This document shows, one piece after another, positions 5,967-8,996 of a stretch of 8,996 nt of DNA (its first letter is position 1; each line of letters starts with the position of its first letter). The position numbers were made by a program, and so were the translations under genes. Below the pieces are notes generated by a model. The model did not search any database. It was not told where the DNA came from and worked only from the letters and a program-made list of their open reading frames with translations. Source of the stretch: Flemingiibacterium sp045587285 (lineage in GTDB: Bacteria; Bacillota; Clostridia; Oscillospirales; CAG-272); assembly GCA_045587285.1 (NCBI GenBank), contig JAZNBZ010000053.1, forward strand, positions 1 through 8,996. The letters are read 5' to 3'.

Positions 5967-6716
5967 ATGAAGCTTGATAATATAATTGCAACGAGAAAGC
6001 ATAAGACTATCTACCGTGACGGCGACAAATGCATTAAGGTGTTTGACTCGGCTTATTCCAAGGCTGACGTCCTTAACGAGGCGCTCAATCAGGCGAGAGT
6101 TGAGGAAACCGGCCTTAACATTCCAAAGATTCGCGGCGTAAATATGGTTGACGGACAATGGGCTATAGTTTACGAATATATTGAAGGCAAGACGCTTGCA
6201 CAGCTTATGGAGGAGAATCCCGAGAAGAAGAATGAGTACATTGACCTTCTTGTTGATATTCAGATGAGCGTTCACGCAAAGACCTCTCCCCTGCTCACCA
6301 AGCTCAAGGACAAGATGAACCGTAAGATAAGCCAGAGCGACTTTGACGCAACCACGCGCTACGACCTGCACACGCACCTTGAGGGTATGCCAAAGCACAA
6401 CAAGGTCTGCCACGGCGACTTCAACCCCTCAAACGTCATCATTACCTCCTACGGCACTCCCTATATCATCGACTGGGCACACGCAACACAGGGTAATGCA
6501 TCAGCGGACGTTGCACGCACTTACCTGCTCTTCTGCCTCGGTGGCGATAAGGAAGGCGCAGATTATTACCTTGACACATTCTGCAAAAAGAGCGACACCG
6601 CAAAGCAGTACGTTCAGAAATGGATGCCTATCGTTGCGGCATCCCAATCCGTTAAGGGCAACGAGCACGAGCGCGAATTCCTTATGAGCTGGGTTGGCGT
6701 TGTAGATTATCAGTAA
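5967..6716 (+). CDS. APH/choline-kinase-like small phosphotransferase
   Basis: The 249-residue product belongs to the aminoglycoside phosphotransferase/choline kinase fold (APH-like). Visible landmarks are a likely ATP-binding lysine K24 in CIKVFD, a hinge near VYEYIEG (68-74), the catalytic loop HGDFNPSN (149-156) with D151 and N156, the metal-binding IDW with D169, and a DVAR motif starting at D181. It is on the short side for APH enzymes, with a reduced C-terminal substrate lobe, so the substrate cannot be predicted; a sugar, amino alcohol or small metabolite is more likely than an antibiotic. It starts 17 bases after the adhE stop with AGGAGGAA (5953-5960) six bases before the ATG, so it is almost certainly in the adhE operon and under the same redox control. 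A strong terminator follows immediately. All catalytic residues appear intact. Confidence 0.88.
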   Translation: MKLDNIIATRKHKTIYRDGDKCIKVFDSAYSKADVLNEALNQARVEETGLNIPKIRGVNMVDGQWAIVYEYIEGKTLAQLMEENPEKKNEYIDLLVDIQMSVHAKTSPLLTKLKDKMNRKISQSDFDATTRYDLHTHLEGMPKHNKVCHGDFNPSNVIITSYGTPYIIDWAHATQGNASADVARTYLLFCLGGDKEGADYYLDTFCKKSDTAKQYVQKWMPIVAASQSVKGNEHEREFLMSWVGVVDYQ

Positions 6717-6720
6717 ATAC

Positions 6721-6750
6721 AAAAGGGCGAACAAAGTTCGCCCTTTTCTT
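6721..6750. terminator. bidirectional intrinsic terminator
   Basis: AAAAGGGCGAAC (6721-6732) and GTTCGCCCTTTT (6736-6747) form a perfect 12-bp stem around an AAA loop, followed on the plus strand by CTTT. On the minus strand the stem is followed by a T-rich tail (TTTTGTATTTA). It lies between two convergent genes whose stop codons are only 33 bases apart, so it ends both the adhE-kinase operon and the spoVA operon. Confidence 0.92.
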
Positions 6751-7118
6751 TATCCCTTCGGCTTGCCGCGAAACAGCACCGCCACGAGCCACGCAAAAAC
6801 CATAGCCGCCGTGACGCCTGACGCAGTGGCGGTGAGTCCGCCCGTCATCGCTCCGATTATCCCGCGCTCGTCTATCGCACGCTCAACGCCCTTTGCGAGC
6901 GAGTAGCCAAAGCCCGTCAAAGGCACGGTCGCGCCACAGCCCGCGAAATCAACGAGCGGCTGATACAATCCGATTCCCGTCAGAATAACGCCTGCAACAA
7001 CGTAAAAAACGAGTATTCGCGCAGGCGTTAATTTTGTCTTATCAATGAGTATCTGCGCGACGATACAAAGTGCACCGCCAACCAAAAACGCCCAAACGTA
7101 GTCAAGGATTTTATCCAT
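6750..7118 (-). CDS. spoVAE: Stage V sporulation protein AE (SpoVAE)
   Basis: The 122-residue membrane protein is a subunit of the SpoVA channel that moves calcium-dipicolinate into the forespore and out again at germination. Hallmarks are AFLVGGALC near residue 10, LTPARIL at 30-36, FAGCGATVPLTGFG at 58-71, LAKGV at 74-78 and the TGGLTATA motif at 92-99. Hydrophobic segments lie near 8-25, 34-51 and 99-116. Length matches the SpoVAE(b) form. The start is taken as ATG 7118, because AGGTGA lies five bases before it; an in-frame GTG at 7127 would add three residues but has a poorly spaced ribosome site. The start overlaps the end of spoVAD by eight bases, implying translational coupling. It is the last gene of the operon, and its stop abuts the shared terminator. 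It is a distant paralogue of SpoVAC. Confidence 0.95.
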   Translation of the reverse strand: MDKILDYVWAFLVGGALCIVAQILIDKTKLTPARILVFYVVAGVILTGIGLYQPLVDFAGCGATVPLTGFGYSLAKGVERAIDERGIIGAMTGGLTATASGVTAAMVFAWLVAVLFRGKPKG

Positions 7119-8124
7119 TTTCTTCACCTGCCTTAATATGCAAAAGGTGCGCGATCCCCGGTATAGTCAACCCCTGCTGAAGGCTCGCGGTGTTCATCAT
7201 CGCACCCGTAGCCATAAAGAGAATATTTTTTAGCCGCCCCTCGCAAAGCTCGCGAAGTATGTGCCCTGCAAGCACCGTGGCACAGCATCCACATCCCGAG
7301 CCGCCTGCGTGCATATCCTGCCGCTCGCGGTCGTATATGAGCATACCGCAGTCCTTGTGTACGCGCGAAATATCGTACCCGTCCGAGCGCAAGAGGTCAA
7401 CGAGTATGCCGCTTCCCTCGTAGCCGAGATCGCCCGTGAAAATAGCGTCGAAGTCCTCGGGCTCACTTCCCGATTCATCGAAATACCGCTTCAGCGTATC
7501 AACCGCCGACGGAGCCATAGCCGCGCCCATATTATTGGCGTCGCTGATGCCCTTGTCGCATACGCGCCCCGGCAAAACGTGCGCGACGTACGGCTTATTC
7601 TCCGTATGCTCGCCCACTATCACAGCCGCCGCACCCGTAACCGTCCACTGCGCCGTCGGAGCACGCTGTGAGCCGTATTCGAGCGGATTTCGGAACTGCC
7701 GCTCCGCCGTACAGTTGTGCGAGGACGTCACCGCCGCCGCGCGCGAATATTTGCCCGAATCGACGAGCAGCGAGGACAAAATAAGCGCTTCCGCCATAGT
7801 CGAGCACGCGCCGAAAAGTCCGAAAAACTGTGCGTCAAACGTCGCAAGCCCGTATCCGCTTGACGTACATTGGTTTATGAGATCGCCCGCGAATATCGCG
7901 TCAACGTCGTGTATCTTGAAGTGGCCCTTGTCGAGCGCGGTGTTGAGCGCAATACGCTGCATCTCGCTCTCGGATTGCTCCCACGTCGGCTTGTCAAACG
8001 TGTCGGTTTCGTCGTATTTATCAAAGCAGCGTGCGAGCGGACCGTCCATTTCCTTTTTGCCGACTACCGTACCGCCGACGATCAGCGACGGACGCCTCTC
8101 GAGCCTTATAATTCCCTTTTGCAC
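7111..8124 (-). CDS. spoVAD: Stage V sporulation protein AD (SpoVAD)
   Basis: The 337-residue protein matches B. subtilis SpoVAD in length and sequence pattern. SpoVAD has a thiolase/ketosynthase-like fold and binds dipicolinic acid rather than acting as a known enzyme. Conserved blocks are KEMDGPLA near 25, AGDLINQ near 79-85, LFGACST with the thiolase-position Cys107, TSSHN at 133-137, TAERQFR at 139-145, MGAAMAPSA near 199, FTGDLG near 229 and the AGGSGCGC turn at 273-280. It acts at the inner forespore membrane together with SpoVAC and SpoVAE. Two GTG starts are possible. GTG 8133 overlaps the spoVAC stop by four bases but has no clear ribosome site. GTG 8124 has GAGGTGA, a seven-base match to the 16S tail, five bases before it and is preferred. 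That ribosome site contains the spoVAC stop codon, so the two genes are probably coupled. Confidence 0.96.
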   Translation of the reverse strand: MQKGIIRLERRPSLIVGGTVVGKKEMDGPLARCFDKYDETDTFDKPTWEQSESEMQRIALNTALDKGHFKIHDVDAIFAGDLINQCTSSGYGLATFDAQFFGLFGACSTMAEALILSSLLVDSGKYSRAAAVTSSHNCTAERQFRNPLEYGSQRAPTAQWTVTGAAAVIVGEHTENKPYVAHVLPGRVCDKGISDANNMGAAMAPSAVDTLKRYFDESGSEPEDFDAIFTGDLGYEGSGILVDLLRSDGYDISRVHKDCGMLIYDRERQDMHAGGSGCGCCATVLAGHILRELCEGRLKNILFMATGAMMNTASLQQGLTIPGIAHLLHIKAGEENG

Positions 8125-8129
8125 CGCGC

Positions 8130-8567
8130 TCACCTCACGAAATAGTATACGACGCCGTATATCACCGACGCGAGCGTGCCGTAAAGTATAACGGGGCCTG
8201 CTACAGTGAATATTTTTACGCCTACGCCGAGGATAAATCCCTCAGCTTTTGTGTCAAGCGCAGGTGATACAACTGCGTTTGCAAAGCCCGTTATCGGCAC
8301 GAGCGTCCCTGCACCCGCGAATTTTGCGACGTTGTCAAAAAGGCTGAGCCCCGTCAAAAGCGCCGCAAAAAACACGAGCGTCACGGGTACGAGCGCCTTC
8401 ACGTTCTCCTCGCTCATATTAAGATAGGTGTATAGATCGAAAAGTCCCTGACCGATGGTGCATATCGTTCCGCCGACTAAAAACGCCTTCGCGCAGTCAG
8501 CGCCAAGATTTGATTTTTTAGCGCGTTTTTTAACGTACCTTTTATACGTTTTGTCATCCATTTGCAT
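8130..8567 (-). CDS. spoVAC: Stage V sporulation protein AC (SpoVAC)
   Basis: The 145-residue protein is the SpoVAC subunit of the dipicolinate channel. In Bacillus this subunit has been linked to mechanosensitive channel behaviour. A basic N-terminus (residues 6-18) precedes membrane segments near 25-45, 58-77, 84-101 and 112-142. Family motifs are AFLVGGTICTIGQ at 28-40, FAGAGTLVPITGFAN at 83-97 and the EGFILGVGVKIFTVAGPVI region at 109-127. The start is ATG 8567, with AAGGAGG (8582-8576) eight bases upstream; the ATG at 8561 is less well spaced. It is the first gene of the spoVAC-AD-AE set, with no spoVAA, AB or AF in view, which is the clostridial arrangement. Both its ribosome site and start codon lie in one arm of a large inverted repeat (8562-8624). 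A forespore promoter candidate is embedded in that repeat. Confidence 0.96.
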   Translation of the reverse strand: MQMDDKTYKRYVKKRAKKSNLGADCAKAFLVGGTICTIGQGLFDLYTYLNMSEENVKALVPVTLVFFAALLTGLSLFDNVAKFAGAGTLVPITGFANAVVSPALDTKAEGFILGVGVKIFTVAGPVILYGTLASVIYGVVYYFVR

Positions 8568-8624
8568 AAAAATATCCTCCTTACTTTGGCTTATTTATGC
8601 CCGTAAGGAGGTTATTTTATGCAA
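8562..8624. repeat. ~21-bp inverted repeat burying the spoVAC RBS and start
   Basis: The left arm (8562-8584) and right arm (8603-8624) pair as follows: nine perfect pairs (CCTCCTTAC with GTAAGGAGG), one T-T mismatch, six A/T pairs, one single-base bulge and then six more pairs (TTGCAT with ATGCAA). The 18-base centre contains a nested GGC/GCC. On the spoVA mRNA the 5' arm carries an exact anti-Shine-Dalgarno, CCUCCUUAC, that would bind the spoVAC ribosome site, and the stem extends through its AUG. No T run follows, so it is not a normal terminator. The repeat also covers the last codon and stop of the HAD gene. Confidence 0.8.
8592..8622 (-). promoter_or_regulatory. possible forespore (sigma-G-like) promoter for spoVA
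   Basis: On the minus strand GCATA (8622-8618) fits the sigma-G/sigma-F -35 pattern GHATR. After 18 bases comes CATAAATA (8599-8592), which resembles the sigma-G -10 pattern CATNNTA with one extra base. The spoVA operon is known to be sigma-G-dependent in Bacillus. RNA would start near 8586, just before the ribosome site and after the blocking arm of the inverted repeat. The -10 box is imperfect, hence the low confidence. Confidence 0.35.
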
Positions 8625-8996
8625 GAAGAAGCGCTTTTAGCTCGCCAACCGTATCGACGATAAAGTCAGCGCCGCACGCTGTATGCTCGTCGCGGTCACC
8701 GTATCCGAAGGTCACTCCGATGCAGGGTATGCCGCACTTGTGCGCGCCCTCGACGTCGTGACGGCGGTCACCGACCATTATGGCAAGCGACTTATCCATT
8801 TTGTGCGTTTCAAAGGCGTAGGCGATAACCTCGTCCTTTTTAACGCGCGTACCGTCAAGCTCGCTGCCGAACGTCGCGGTGAAATATTTGGCAAGCCCGA
8901 ATTTTTCGAGTATCATATCGGCGAACACGATAGGCTTTGAGGTCGCGAGAATAAGCTCACAGCCCTCGTTTACAAGAGCCTCAAGCATCTCGGGAA
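8617..8996 (-). CDS. HAD-family hydrolase, phosphoglycolate-phosphatase-like (partial)
   Basis: This gene runs off the right edge of the window; only the last 126 or so residues are present and the frame is still open at 8996, so the Met at 8988 is internal. The visible part carries HAD motif II (LILATSKP, Ser or Thr binding phosphate), motif III (the Lys pair in VKKDEVI) and motif IV (MVGDRRHDVEGA, metal-binding acidic residues), followed by the GVTFGYG loop typical of the subfamily IA Gph/PGP group. Motif I with the nucleophilic Asp lies outside the window. The protein is a cytosolic phosphatase acting on a small phosphate ester; the substrate is not predictable from this part. It lies 49 bases upstream of spoVAC on the same strand, and its stop codon sits inside the inverted repeat. 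It is probably a housekeeping gene not functionally tied to sporulation. Confidence 0.9.
   Translation of the reverse strand, partial: PEMLEALVNEGCELILATSKPIVFADMILEKFGLAKYFTATFGSELDGTRVKKDEVIAYAFETHKMDKSLAIMVGDRRHDVEGAHKCGIPCIGVTFGYGDRDEHTACGADFIVDTVGELKALLLA

Noticed and set aside
5967..6716. Antibiotic-resistance aminoglycoside kinase
   Set aside because: It has the APH fold motifs but is short, sits in a fermentation operon and lacks any mobile-element context. The family includes many metabolite kinases.
7436..8191. A 251-codon plus-strand frame opposite spoVAD
   Set aside because: It is an antisense shadow of a clearly conserved gene, with Ser/Pro-rich composition and no start signal.
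8619..8663. A plus-strand 14-codon frame after GTAAGGAGG, starting ATGCAAGAAG
   Set aside because: The good ribosome site and ATG are the mirror image created by the inverted repeat in front of spoVAC. The frame is very short and lies antisense to the HAD gene.

Overview
This window comes from an endospore-forming, low-redox Firmicute, most likely a Clostridia-class anaerobe. It carries the three-gene spoVAC-spoVAD-spoVAE set typical of clostridia, a bifunctional fermentative AdhE with a Rex-type operator in front of it, a YqhQ-family (DUF1385) membrane protein, strong GGAGG ribosome binding sites and several TTG/GTG starts. Base composition is moderate and fairly even across the genes. Nothing in it looks like a prophage, transposon, CRISPR array, rRNA or tRNA.

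Left part (1-1046): two minus-strand genes. One encodes a 31-residue membrane-anchored peptide with a Cys/Gly tail (27-122). The other encodes a 217-residue protein rich in paired cysteines (221-874). Upstream of the latter, two divergent promoters, both exact matches to TTGACA-N17-TATAAT, drive the cysteine-rich gene leftward and yqhQ rightward.

Middle part (1047-6750), all plus strand: yqhQ (DUF1385), a LysR-type regulator 40 bases behind it, then a 285-base regulatory region, then adhE and a small APH/choline-kinase-like phosphotransferase 17 bases behind adhE. The regulatory region holds a hairpin, two further inverted repeats, and a near-perfect Rex site lying across the likely adhE promoter. 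This fits control of ethanol fermentation by the NADH/NAD+ ratio. The adhE-kinase operon ends in a strong hairpin terminator that also serves the convergent spoVA operon.

Right part (6750-8996), all minus strand, read right to left: the 3' part of a HAD-family phosphatase gene cut by the window edge, then spoVAC, spoVAD and spoVAE. These last three encode the minimal channel/carrier that moves calcium-dipicolinate into the forespore. They overlap or nearly abut and look translationally coupled, with the stop codon of one gene lying inside the ribosome binding site of the next.

The most notable structure is an almost perfect ~21-bp inverted repeat between the HAD gene and spoVAC. It buries both the spoVAC ribosome binding site and its start codon. 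A possible forespore (sigma-G-like) promoter lies inside it, placed so that only read-through RNA, not RNA from that promoter, would contain the blocking arm. No wholly new multi-gene system is evident; the novelty candidates are regulatory structures and the small cysteine-rich proteins.
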